From the NCBI RefSeq assembly GCF_025698545.1, contig NC_068571.1:38969733-39033732 (forward strand): a DNA stretch of 64,000 nucleotides. The letters are read 5' to 3'. Of the stretch, positions 36,165-47,790 are shown one piece after another (within the stretch, counting starts at the first letter, position 1; every line of letters starts with the position of its first letter). Position numbers and translations under genes: made by a program. A model generated the notes under the pieces. It made no database searches, was not told the DNA's origin, and saw only the letters and a list, made by a program, of their open reading frames with translations. The stretch comes from Gossypium raimondii. Its lineage: Eukaryota > Streptophyta > Magnoliopsida > Malvales > Malvaceae.

Positions 36165-37440
36165 TAAATTGCAGCCATGGTCACTTCATTATTCTTAAAT
36201 TTACACATTGATCCACCAATTATATTATTTGATTTTGATTGTTTACATCAACATGGCCATTAAGTCAGTGTTCCTCAAATTTAGTCACCTAATTATTAAT
36301 AAACTTTTATTTTGATCACTTAATTATAAAAAATTACAAAACGATCACTAATATTATCAATTTGAAACATTTTAATCACTCGTATGTTATCTCAATAATG
36401 CACTAATGAGGTGACATATTAATTCATAAGCTTAATAGTTAATTTGGTCCCTAGACTATAATTAAAGTATCATTTTAATACTTCTACACTTTTAACAAAA
36501 ATTCAAATCAAATCCAAAAATTCTTAAAATATATGAATTTTCAAAATTTTCTTTCCTAAAACAATAATTATATGAAAAATTCTTGAAAATTAAAATATTC
36601 ATAGAATTTCAAAAAAATGGTATTTTTCTATTAACTGCTACAATTCACAATTTATCCATGCTTGAGAATTGTTTGCAAATATCATTTCATAATCTAAACC
36701 TAAACCATTGGCATCATTGTTTTCCTTTTGATGTGATTTGCATTATTAATTTAGGAAAAACATATATTTGATGCTTTACATATATAAACAAACATAAATT
36801 CTAAAAATTCATTAGAGATAAATAAATATCATCAAAATAGGCATCTATAGCATAAATTTTTTATTTTCCCTTTCTTCTAACACTTGTGAAAATAACAAGC
36901 TTCTAAGCTAATTGATCAAATAATTTCTCTAACGTGATTCAACACATTCTATCATTATACCTTTCTCATTAAAAGGCATTCTTCTCGATCTAGGTAAGTT
37001 TTCAAATGTTGTAAGCATGATAGTAATAATAGCATAATGAAAAACTACAAAGATATGACATAAATTAGATGATCCACCTAGCAAAAAACAAAAATTGTGT
37101 TCTTGTCATGTTGATATTTTAGTACCAAATTGATACTTCAGTTATAACTCAATGACCAAATTAACTATTAAACCTATAAGCTAATGTGTTATGCCATCAA
37201 TTCGTTAGTGATTATTTTACAAGTTTTCATGCATCGATGACCAAAACGATAATTGGCTAATAGTTGGGTGATTAGCGGTGTAACTTGCCCAAATATATGA
37301 AGGAACGGTAAATTGACTACCTGCGTTAACGTTTGTTAGCAAGTTAATGGAGGGATGACTTAAATGATCAATTTTGAATAGTTGAGTGATCATAATGTAA
37401 ACTTTTTTATAGTTAAGTTACCATGGATATAGTTTACGAA
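36165..37440. mobile_element. long foldback element, copy B
   Basis: Arms of about 400 bases are imperfect inverted repeats of each other. Left: gtaaattgcagccatggtcac, cacttaattataaaa, acgatcacta, attcataagcttaatagtta, atttggtccctag. Right, inverted: gtaaactatatccatggtaa, cacttatgatcac-like words, cttataggtttaatagttaa, atttggtcattgag. The centre matches copy A at 30130-31150. No coding. Likely a non-autonomous DNA element with long TIRs; a target duplication was not resolved. Confidence 0.6.
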
Positions 37441-40364
37441 AAAAAATTAGATTTTCTTCTATGAATTATAAGAAGAGAACAAAGTCCTAAGAACAACACG
37501 ATTAGCGCGACTCGAACCTAAACTACACTTACAAAAACTATTAAATCACAATTAATTATTAAAAAAAATATTAACCCTCCCTAAAAAACAATCAATTAAT
37601 TATAAAATAATTTGTAAAGGCATTTAGGCAAACCCAAAGGCAGAAATGTCCTTTTTCTCCAACAACTTGAGAATAAAAGACAGAATATTGCAAATTAATC
37701 CCATTTAATGACTTCATCTTCATGCATTAATAATGTATTAGAAAGGTAGACTTATATAAATTATGACCAATTATAGTGCTGAACCCAATTAAAAACAAAA
37801 AAAGTAGGTAGATGCTATTTCCGGACAAGCTTACTATTTAAATAATTTATTAATTTAAGCATCGAATTTTCAATAATTTTCAAATTCATCCAACATCTCT
37901 CATAAATTCATAAAGTATGCTACTTATTAAACCTCCCAAATGATTAATTTGAATGACCTACCATTAAAAAAGGCAGTCAAAATTGCTTTTTAACCCATGT
38001 TTCTTTCTTTATGTTTTACGAAAAATGCATTAATCGATAGTATCTACAATGATAGTAAAAGAAATAGGTAAAGGTTTTTTTGAATGGGTGTTTATTTTTA
38101 ATGCGACATTTTTTGTTTTGTTTTTTGCTCATGTTATAGTATCGTTACATTATTCAATCTCACCCCACCATTGTTTTTAAACACACAGTCCATCCAAAGT
38201 GACCTAAAGGATCTTGGTTTATGTCATTTCAACCTAGTTTAGTTGCAACAGTTCAATTTAGGTGCTTCATTTAAAAAAAAAAAACCCTTTATTTACTAAT
38301 ATATTTATATATATTTAGGTTGAGATGCTACTTCAATTATTTTTATTTTTCTTGTCTATTATATCAATATTTATAATGATTTAAATAAAAAAACTATAAA
38401 TTTACAAAAATGTGGTCATATGAGAAATCAGTGTATTTATCTTCTTCATAACAAATGCAATGGAAGTGTTGTGATTGACAGTGTGGTTGTCCAAAATTAA
38501 GAGAGACAAAGACGGGTTGTTTTTGCTAATAAAATTTAATCATAACTCACATGCTCTGTTTGAAACAAGCAATTATTTAAATGTCTCAACCTCCCACACC
38601 TTAATATAAATAAATGTAAAGAAAGAGGCATTTGACACATGACTAAAAGTCCTTTTTATCTAATGTCTTTTCTTTTAGCATTTAACCATTATTATTTTTA
38701 TCAGTGGGGCAAAGAAAAGATGGCTCAACTGAATTATTATTACCTAATTTCTTAGAAAAAAAAAACAGTATGATAATATTTATATAACATGCAACTGTCC
38801 CTTTATTGTTGCATCTTTCGTCAAATCATTCATAAAGATGGACCTTGTAGAATTCTTTTCTAGGTGTGATTAAACTGTAAATTGTGCAATCTTAAAGGGA
38901 CTAAAGAAAGAATTTCCCCTCTTTGAAAGAGTCAAGGCCGCCGCTAAATAAATTATATTCTTACAGTAAAATTTTGGTAAACATGTATGTATCAAATTGT
39001 CTTCAAACACAACATTCTATGGGGAGCAGTGGTCCTGTTTTAAACTATGTGACATGTCATAAATTTATTGCCGTTTGTAACTTTGTTGACCCCCAAAATT
39101 TGGCTTTACAACGACTCTATCGCTCCTCAAATACAAATTTGCAGAGTTTTTGGAATTAGCTTTAAAATCATTACAGAACAGGTGAGATGTTCATAAAAAG
39201 ACAGAGAATCAGCAACTTTGTTTTTTCAGCATGAAAAGACGAAATTTTTTATGGTATATTAATATATGAGTAGGCTAGGAATCTGGGTGGTGACTTGCAA
39301 AACACCTGTATGGTAGTGTGTTCATGTATGTGGATATTATTTTAATTTATAATATATATTTAAAATTATTTATATATCATTTTCTATCTCATAATAGCTT
39401 AAATTTGCATATTAATAAGTAATATATAAATGTACATGTTTGCTACTATATATCCTTAAAAATAATGAAAAGAAAGTGATTACATTTATTAAAATATGAA
39501 TATTAAAAATATTTATTAAACAATTTGTATTCATATTAATTTAACCTTTTTTCTATTATTTAAAGTATTTAATTTTGAGTTACACTCTTACTGATATTGA
39601 AATGATTCTTTCATTGAATCAACAGCTAGAAGCACAAAAAAAAAAAGAATTTCATTCATAAGTCTTTTTATTGTTATAACATTTTAATAATAAAAATAGT
39701 TAACATATTTTAATTAGGTTGGATAATATTATTTTACATGATTACGTGATTTCATGAATTAAAAAAAAACACCTAAAATCATGGGTAACACATGTTCTAT
39801 TGTTGAAATTAAAAATAGAGAGACTAAATTTAAAATGTATGAGAAGTATAGGGATTGAGGGGAAGAATTAACCAAAAAATTAATTAAATAGAGAAAAAGG
39901 AAACTTTTGAGTCAACCAACTAAATTGCTGCTTTTTTCAACCTTTATTTCTTCCTTTTGGGAGGAGTGAGAACTGAGAACCAAAATTTAAACAATAACCC
40001 ACCAACCCTTTTTTATTCTCGTCTTAGGTCAGTGTTTTAGTCTGCCCCGAAAAATAAGTTATTATTTCATAATATTTTATTTTATTAAATTAGAAAAAAG
40101 AGGCCAAAATAGATAATGTCCCATGGAGAAGAAATCGCTTTCTAAGTAGAAAAAAAACATGGTCCCAGTCATTTTCCACCTAATATTATCCCAGACTTTG
40201 ATGTTAATGTATGAATTATATTTTATATTTATTTAAATTTGACTCCACTTGGAATATATGCCTCACATTATATTATAGCATCCCTCATAATTAATTTAAG
40301 CTATTATTCTTTTATATTTTTTAAACAAAAAAATGTTATTTTTAATTCAATACTTAATAATTGT
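37441..40364. other. AT-rich intergenic DNA
   Basis: Almost 3 kb without a supportable gene. A 78-codon frame at 38923-39159 has no recognisable motif. No repeats with a second copy in the window were noticed. Confidence 0.5.
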
Positions 40365-40500
40365 TGATTGAGTGTTACCTCAATTGGCATCGGTATTGTT
40401 GCCAGTATAAGAGAACATAGGTTCAAGTGCACTGAAGTATATTACCCTCTTATTAAAGGGTTGGGAAGGAGGCATTGTATCAAAAAATAAAAACTAGGAA
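40365..40500 (+). repeat. tRNA-derived SINE-like sequence
   Basis: The segment starts with ttacctcaattggcatcgg, reminiscent of a Pol III A box, followed 45 bases later by ggttcaagtgc, close to the B box GGTTCRANYCC. It ends near tgtatcaaaaaataaaa, an A-rich tail. The layout fits a plant SINE. Only one copy was noticed here, so support is limited. Confidence 0.4.
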
Positions 40501-40679
40501 TCGTGACATATAAAAATAAAATAATATCTTACATAGTTAGAAAATTAGTTGAGTTGGACTCGAATCTTAAATGTGAGAGCTTGAACTTGATTAGTATTTC
40601 AAACATGACTTCTTTTTCTGTCTAAGCCTATTTTTCAGGTATAATATTTTTGCCCAAGTCCTACCAAATATTAGATAAG

Positions 40680-41860
40680 ATTTCAAGTTAGTTGATAATT
40701 CTAATATCTGAGAGTTATTTGTTTTTTTTTAGTAGGATCTTAGGATTTTTAGTTATTTTTATAAGTTAATTTTGTTAGATTTTAGAAATTTTATTTCATT
40801 CATGTTTTAAGTTAATTATATATTATAGTGTTAAATCAAATTAATTTTTTGTGTGTTAATTATATATGTGTTCTTATCCAAGGTAGGTCCAACAAAGCAT
40901 GAGAAAGAATAGCTTGACAAAAGCAGATTTTCATTCCAACGGAAAATGTCTCTACCCCAACGAAAGGAAACATACAACTTTCTGCTCCACAAAACTCCAA
41001 TGCAAAGATTTTTCGTTGGAGTAGTGCATGTACTTCATATTTTTTAAAAGTTGCTGTTTTTGAAGGTTATAAAAGGGGAAATAAAAAAAGGAGGAGAGAA
41101 GAGAAAAAAAAAAAAGGAAAAGCCACCCAAGCTTTCAAGCATCAAGAATCGACAGATTTTAACGAGAAGATGAAGTTTCTCAATTGTTTTTCCTTCTTGT
41201 TTCCTTTTATTATGTCTAGTTATTGTTTTACTTTTAAGATGTTTCCAAATTCTCCATGAACTAAATATCTTTTCTAGGGTTACAATGGATTTCATGCTTA
41301 GTTAATTGAATGTATCTATTTTTATCTCTTTTTATTGTTTATAGAGTTTAGATTATTTATTCAATTTTGTTCTTCTTTGAGAATAGTTCAACCAACTATT
41401 AGTTTGGCAAAACCTAAAGAAATCAGAAGATGACTTTTTGTTTTAGGTCTAGAATGGATAACTATTAGTTTTAATTAGATGGGTCAATCCGTGATTTGTA
41501 ATTAGGATAGGAATACCTAATTATCTTGGGTAGCTATAATTGGGATAGTTCTTAATCAATTTGATCTACATTATTGGCATAGGAAAATAGCTCAATAGTT
41601 GGGTTAAATTACTTCTTTAATTGCACGGAAGAAAATTAAGAGAATTTTAACTCCCCAAATTAATAATCAACTCTATTAGAATAAATTGGGTGGAGACAGA
41701 TCAATTAGCTAACACATACGATGAAATTGTAATCTTAAGGTTTTACTATTGATTGTTTATTTTATTTAATTTTCATGGCTTATTTTTATTTACTTTTAAA
41801 TTAGGTAGAAAAATTTGTTATTGGTTAATTTGGATAACTTTTAGAGTAACATTTAATGAT
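40680..41860. repeat. LTR-like relic related to the insertion at 50406
   Basis: Shares ordered features with 50740-51300: an A/G-rich leader after tataaaagg, tttattatgtctagttattg, ttaagatgtttcc, catgaactaaatatctt, ctagggttacaatgga, and later ttagttttaattaga. The same phrases mark long LTR/leader regions of some plant Gypsy (Tat/Ogre-like) elements as I remember them. No coding domain is present. Confidence 0.45.
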
Positions 41861-42625
41861 TGGTTTTTCGTTCTGTGATGTCGATATTTTATACTACTTG
41901 AAACAATACATATACTTGTATGTAAGATTTGAATCAACACTAATGAAGGTAAGTCTAAATTTATTTGTATTGATTGTATCGTTTGTATTTAATCAAGAAA
42001 TTTCATTTGGAAGTGTTTGGTTTAGATTTAGAAGGATATTAAAAAAATAGATGAAAGAGTAGGGAAGGTCCCAGCAGAAAACGTGAAAATGTAGTAATGT
42101 AAGTAAGCAACAGACAGACACCCATGAACCATTGCTGGTGTCACTCATCTTCAACCTCTTCCTTCCATTAAACGTTATTCAAAACTCACACTTTAGCTTA
42201 GCTTAACCCACAGCTACCTTCTTTTTTCTTTTTAAATAAGTTGAGATTTGACCTATGGGCAATGATAAACCTTTTTTCCTTTTTTGGTACCAATGATAAA
42301 GCCTCTTTAAAATAAATAACTTGAAATGTTCATTTAAAATCATTTAAATAATTTTTTGAATCAATTTATTATTATAAAATTAATGCGAATAATATAGTGG
42401 AATTGAAATTGTTAAGATTGCGTTTGTGAACTAATATTTCAGAATTTAAATTTGAATTTCAAAAATAGTATAAATAGAGTAGTAAATAATTTAGAAATAT
42501 AACATTTATGATATTTTTAAATCCATGGGTTTATTAGAAGCTTATTTGAAATCCTTAAAATATTTTTGGATTTGATAAATCTATGTTTTTATACTTTTCT
42601 AATATTTGCTATATTGAATCTAGAC

Positions 42626-43043
42626 TAGACCTGTCCATGGGCCGGGCCGGGCCCGAAAAAAAATTCGGCCCGACTCTAAGGCCCGGGCCCGGCCCGGCCC
42701 GAAATATGGGCCTAAAATTTTGCCCAGGCCCGTCCCGAGAAAAAAAAATAAGCCCGAGCCCGGCCCGATTTTTAATAAACACAAAAAAAATATTTTAAAA
42801 ATAAAAAATAAAAAAATATATTTTTAAAGTATTTTAAAATTAAAAAATAAAAATAAAAATATATTTATTATATTTGAATTGGGTAGGGCTCGGGCCAAAA
42901 AGTTGGCCGAGTCCCGCCCATTTTTAAACGGGCCTCATTTTTTGCCCAAGCCCATATTTCGGCTTATATTTTTACCCGAACCCTCCCATATTTCGGGCGG
43001 GCCGTCGGGCCGGGCCGGGCCGCCCGGCCCATGGACAGGTCCG
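42626..43043. mobile_element. GC-rich hAT-type hairpin MITE, 418 bp, 8-bp TSD
   Basis: Ends tagacctgtccatgggccgg and, inverted, cggacctgtccatgggccgg. An exact 8-base duplication atctagac flanks it (42618-42625, 43044-43051), the hAT signature. The arms are packed with ggcccg/cgggcc words, making a strong hairpin around an AT-only centre (42780-42870). It has far more CG sites than the surroundings. The open frame 42583-42798 across it is chance. Confidence 0.88.
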
Positions 43044-43663
43044 ATCTAGACTAGTTTATCCACTTCATTCTTACCATTTATATGATAATTGAAATTCAAA
43101 TCCAAAATTTCAAATCCAAGTTCTCAAACAGGGAACAAAAGGTTATTTGGGAATTATATACCCGAGGTCCATGGCGTATTTCATTTTGGGGTCTTTTGAA
43201 AGATCATGAAATCCAAGGATTTTTAAATCTTTATCATTTTTTTATATTCTCTATGTCTATTTTACTGTTTATATTCGAGGTTCGTGACTGTCCCTCTCAA
43301 CAATATTGTTTTCAATGTTCAAACATACGCCTCCCTTTAAGAATTCAATGTGCATTACTATTGTACTCAACACTTGTTAATAAATCTTAAACACTTCATA
43401 TAAGAATAATGGCATGAATGACCCCCTGTACTTTAAGGTTTGTTCTAATATGATACTTCTATTTTTAAAATGTCCAATTTAATACTTGAAGTTTTATTCC
43501 TTTACTCATAATGGTGCTTAAATTTAACACCGTTAAAAAAGATGATCACGTGACACATTTACCAATTAAATAGTGACATATGGCACATGATTGTCTTATT
43601 GATTATAAGTTCAAGGGTTTCTCCGCACTAAGCTAAAAAATTTCCTTAATTATATGAAGTAGA
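43044..43663. other. intergenic, repeat-like
   Basis: Sequence such as tgaatgaccccctgtacttt and atgatcacgtgacac near 43410-43570 looks like dispersed plant repeat, but no second copy was seen in the window. Confidence 0.4.
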
Positions 43664-43668
43664 TTTTT

Positions 43669-44779
43669 TTAGGCTTTTTTTTTAAGATTATCACGACCAC
43701 CATCAAGAAGCAACTTATAATCACTTCTCACCGAGAAAACACCTGAAGGTTTGCCTCTCCACACAACCGTATCCTCATGCTCTGACCTGGCTAAAGGGAT
43801 TCTTAGAATTTTGTTCGCAACATTACCCTCAAAGGTATCCTTTATCAAACCCACATTTCATTTCCTTTGAGAATAGCCAATCAAATCATAAACCTTTTCA
43901 ATATTATTGTTGTTGATATTACCATATATTATGAAATTTTCAGCCCATGCCAACCAAGCATCCTCACGAATAGATATTCGGTCTCCTATACCAACCCTCC
44001 AATAGAGACCATCTTGCAATAGACCCTTTTTGACCAAATGCTTTTCCAGGTAAAAAAAGGTAAATTAAGGTAAATTACCTAATCGTGCTTGCAAAAAGTC
44101 ATAACGCGGAAAGTATTTAGCTTTTAGGACGTGGCTTAATAACAAGTTCGGATTAGTAATAATACACCAACCCTGCTTGGCAAGCGAAGCAACATTAAAA
44201 GAAATCAGACATTGAAATCTTAAACTGCCATTCTCTTTAAGCTCACACAAACTAGACCATTGACACCAATGAATACCTTTCATGCCATGAATTTTTTGCC
44301 ACCAAAACCTTGCCATTATACCTTCCAACTCACGACACAAAGGTTTAGGCAACAAAAAAACAAGACATTGAATAGGCTAGGTTAGCTTGTAATATCGCTT
44401 TAACGAAAACCTCCTTACCACCTTGCGACAAAAGTCGTATACTCCAATTATCAATTTTTTTTCAAACGTGATCCTTTAAGGCTTGAAATGCAACTCTCTT
44501 TCTTCGCCCCACCATATTTTAAAGCCCCAAATACCTTTCAATTTCATTTAATTTTTGAACCCCCAAAAAACTAAAAACTCGAGTCCGATCCTCTTTTGAA
44601 GTGTTCGAGCTATAACACAACAAATTATCATAATTAATGTATTTCCCTGAACATACTTCATACTCCTACAAAATTCGTTTCAATGAATTTGCCTCTCTAT
44701 CAGTAGCTTCCCCAAAAAGCACATAATCATCCACAAATAAAAGGTGCATTATCTACGGGCCCCTCCTACTAGACTTGCC
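43669..44779 (-). pseudogene. LINE ORF2: RT active-site end and zf-RVT relic
   Basis: Directly beyond the solo LTR the RT continues with MHLLFVDDYVLF at about 44745, the YADD-type catalytic box as FVDD. Then follow FARFWWQK-like MARFWWQKIHG, GIHWCQWSSLC and LAKQGWCIITNPNLL, the usual LINE C-terminal region, and DTVVWRGKPSGVFSVRS near 43770. Several stops separate the parts. Confidence 0.82.
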
Positions 44780-46006
44780 TCCTGTAACAGCCCAGTTTAG
44801 ACCCTAGTCGGATAGTGGTTTCGGGACCACAAATCCGAGTCAAAAAACATTTTAATATTATTTTTCGTGCTTATAGTATGTAAATTAACATGTGTGAAAT
44901 TTTTGTAATTTAATTTATCTGTTTGAGTGCTTAATTTGGAAAAAAAAGGCTAAATCGAATAAAAAGTAAAAGAGGCATTCTATATGTTAAAGGTGTTTAT
45001 TTGCTATGGTTTGTTAAATAGGATGTCCTTATAATGTTATTAAACCATTAGTATCTTGAGTGGACCATTATGCACATATATTAGTTTATTATTATGTTTT
45101 ATAATTAAGGTTAAAATAGTAAATAATAAAATAACATATAATAAAAGTATATGAAAAACAAAATAAGCCATGCATAGTTCATCCATAGCTGAAACATCAA
45201 AAATAAAAGAAGAAAGAAAATAAACTTAGGTTCGGCACTTTGGAAGTTCAAATTAGGTATGTGTTTTACTCAGTTTTTGATAATTTTTTACGTTTTTGAG
45301 ATCGTTGCTTAGTATATTACATAGCCCATGTGTTAATTTCTGGAGTTGTTGATGAGTTTGAAAATTTCCATTGTTGATAATGTGATGAAATTGTTGTTTG
45401 ATGATGAAAAATAAATCTTTGATGTTTGATTTTCATGTTTAATTAAGTGATTTTTGATAAAAATCCAAATTAGGGATTTGTTTGTGAAATTTGAAAATTT
45501 AAGGTCTTAAATGTGAAATAAATGAAAAATATGGGTTGCTATGGACTATAGGGAGATTCATCTAAGGCATAGTTTTGAAGAATTTTGTGTATTTTATGAT
45601 TTTTGGAAATAGGGACTAAATTGAAAAGAATGTGAAATGTTAGGAGCTAAAATGTAATTTTCCCATTTATGAGATTTTAAGTAAATTTGAATGAATATAT
45701 GGTTAAATAAGTTAAATTTGTATTAAATTAGATCAAGAAAAGTAGAAATCGGATTTGGAACGAGGGAAATCAAAAGTGGTCGAGTAGTCGTTCCGTTTTG
45801 TTCGTCTTTGTCCGAGGTAAGTTCGTAAGTAAATAATTGAGTTTTAATTAATATACTTATTTGATACATATTCGAGAATAAATATGAGTTTGTATACTAC
45901 ATTGTCGATTTGTATTTTACATAGAAAGATTATTTACAAGTTTAATTTGATTGAATTACATTATTCAAAAATCATATGAATAACAGGAACGTTGAAATGT
46001 GAATTC

Positions 46007-46163
46007 GTGTAAGACCACGTCTGGGACGTTGGCATCAATTTAAGGTTTACGTGTAAGACCAAGTCTGGGACTTTGGCGTCATATATGATTACGTGGAAGA
46101 CCCTGTCTGGGACAGTGGCATCGTTATTTGATTATATGTAAGACCACGTTTGGGACGTTGGCT
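46007..46163 (+). repeat. four imperfect repeats of gtaagaccacgtctgggac
   Basis: Four copies about 43 bases apart: gtaagaccacgtctgggacg, gtaagaccaagtctgggact, gaagaccctgtctgggacag and gtaagaccacgtttgggacg, each followed by ttggc-like and separated by variable AT-rich spacers. They sit mid-LTR and may be an enhancer-like array; function is inference. Confidence 0.8.
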
Positions 46164-47196
46164 TTGTATGAAATTTTTTAGTTGTCTGAGTATCTTTCTC
46201 GAAACTGAATGGTATAAGAAGTATTTGTATAACACAAAAATCGAATGTGGGCTTGAATTAAGAAAATTCAGGTATGTTTGAGTTATACTAAGTTTTTTAG
46301 TAAAGGTAAGCTTTATATATATAACATGAATGATGAATGAACCGTTTAAATATGAGTATATATGTACATGTGCAATCTTAGTAGGATTCGATTTATTTGT
46401 AAAATTTATATATGTATTTTGAAAGGTATTTGCTTATGACTTACTAAGTTATTTCAACTTACGGTGTGTTTGTTCATCCACTGTTTTATAGATTTTGAAA
46501 GTTAATTACAAGCTCGGAGATCGTCAAGAATCATTATCACACTATCGACTGATATTCGGTACTTTTAAAATTTTAAAATCTGAACTTATGGCATGTATAG
46601 GCTTGTTATGCTAGGTTTGATTTTGAGTTGTATATATATATTAAGCCATGCGAAAATGGCTAGAGATGATGTTTAAGTTAATGCATTTTCAATCATGGTA
46701 TATATGCTTGATATGTATGGATATATATATAATTTGATAATGGGTATGTTTTGATCAATTGTGGTTTGGCTAATATCAGTTTAAGTGGTAACAAGCATAT
46801 ACATATACTATGCTTGAATATTTAGTCATATAAGTGTAGTTGTTAAATGGTAAGAAATGAACATGCATTATAATTGTTTGATTGATTGTTTTGGTAATAA
46901 ATGAACATGCATTATAAATGTTTGGTTGATTGTTTGGTAAGAAATGGACATGTAATATAATTGTCTTGTTGATTGTTTAGGTAAGAATTTCAATGGTAAA
47001 AGAGAATTATAATTAAACATGTTGGATAGCTTTTGATAAATAGTTAGCAATATCAAGTTGATGTTAGTACTATTATATGTAAACATATATGGGTGCTTGT
47101 AGATTCGGTTTTGGTATGTGGCTGATTTTAGTCAATTTTTATTTTATATTGGTGTGATTGATTCAATGACCAGTTAATAGAATGAAATATGAGATT

Positions 47197-47200
<4 letters not shown>

Positions 47201-47244
<44 letters not shown>
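47201..47244. repeat. (AT)22 microsatellite
   Basis: Uninterrupted AT dinucleotides within the solo LTR. Confidence 0.97.
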
Positions 47245-47246
<2 letters not shown>

Positions 47247-47790
47247 TAATTAGGTGTGCAAAGGAATGTTATCGTATTAAATTGACTAATGTGATTCCCT
47301 TTTAATTTTTTAGACAAAAATGCATATTACATATATATACATCATTAGTATATTCGACCATACCTTAATATTACTAAAGTGCATATGAGATTATCTTGTA
47401 TTATTGCATTATCTGCAATTGGTTTGGTTTAGGTGCTTGAAGAAGTATAAAATGTTATATTTGAATTTCAATTTATGTAATAATTATAGTAATATATTTT
47501 CAATGTATGAAATGTAACTATAAATGTTGGGATATGTATTAACTATACAAATGCCATTAATATTAGGGTTATGTGGTTTGAATATTAATTTATCTGAAGT
47601 ACATGAAAATTTTCTTCGTGGTACATTAGTTTACTTGAACATGTGGTTTATAAAAAATTTTTGGATTGATATTTAATATCAGAGTTTTAAAAAAAATAGA
47701 GAGAGAAAGAGACTATTCTGAATTGTGGTTTTGTCTGGTAATGCATTGTAACCCTAATTAGACGACGAATACGGGTTAGGGGTGTTACAC

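Larger units (their letters stand above)
44784..47789 (+). mobile_element. solo LTR of a Gypsy-type element, 3.0 kb, CCTCC target duplication
   Basis: Starts tgtaacagcccagtttagac and ends gggttaggggtgttaca. cctcc is duplicated exactly at 44779-44783 and 47790-47794. There is no gag-pol sequence inside, so it is best read as a solo LTR left by LTR-LTR recombination. Plus orientation follows from the TGTAACAGCCC start and GGGTGTTACA end as I recall them from cotton elements. It contains a short tandem array (46007-46163) and an (AT)22 tract. Confidence 0.85.

Noticed and set aside
38923..39159. 78-codon plus-strand frame in a gene-poor region
   Set aside because: No recognisable motif, AT-rich codon use and no neighbouring splice-linked exon.
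42583..42798. Frame rich in Gly, Pro and Arg
   Set aside because: Covers the left arm of the hAT hairpin; it is the translation of ggcccg repeats.
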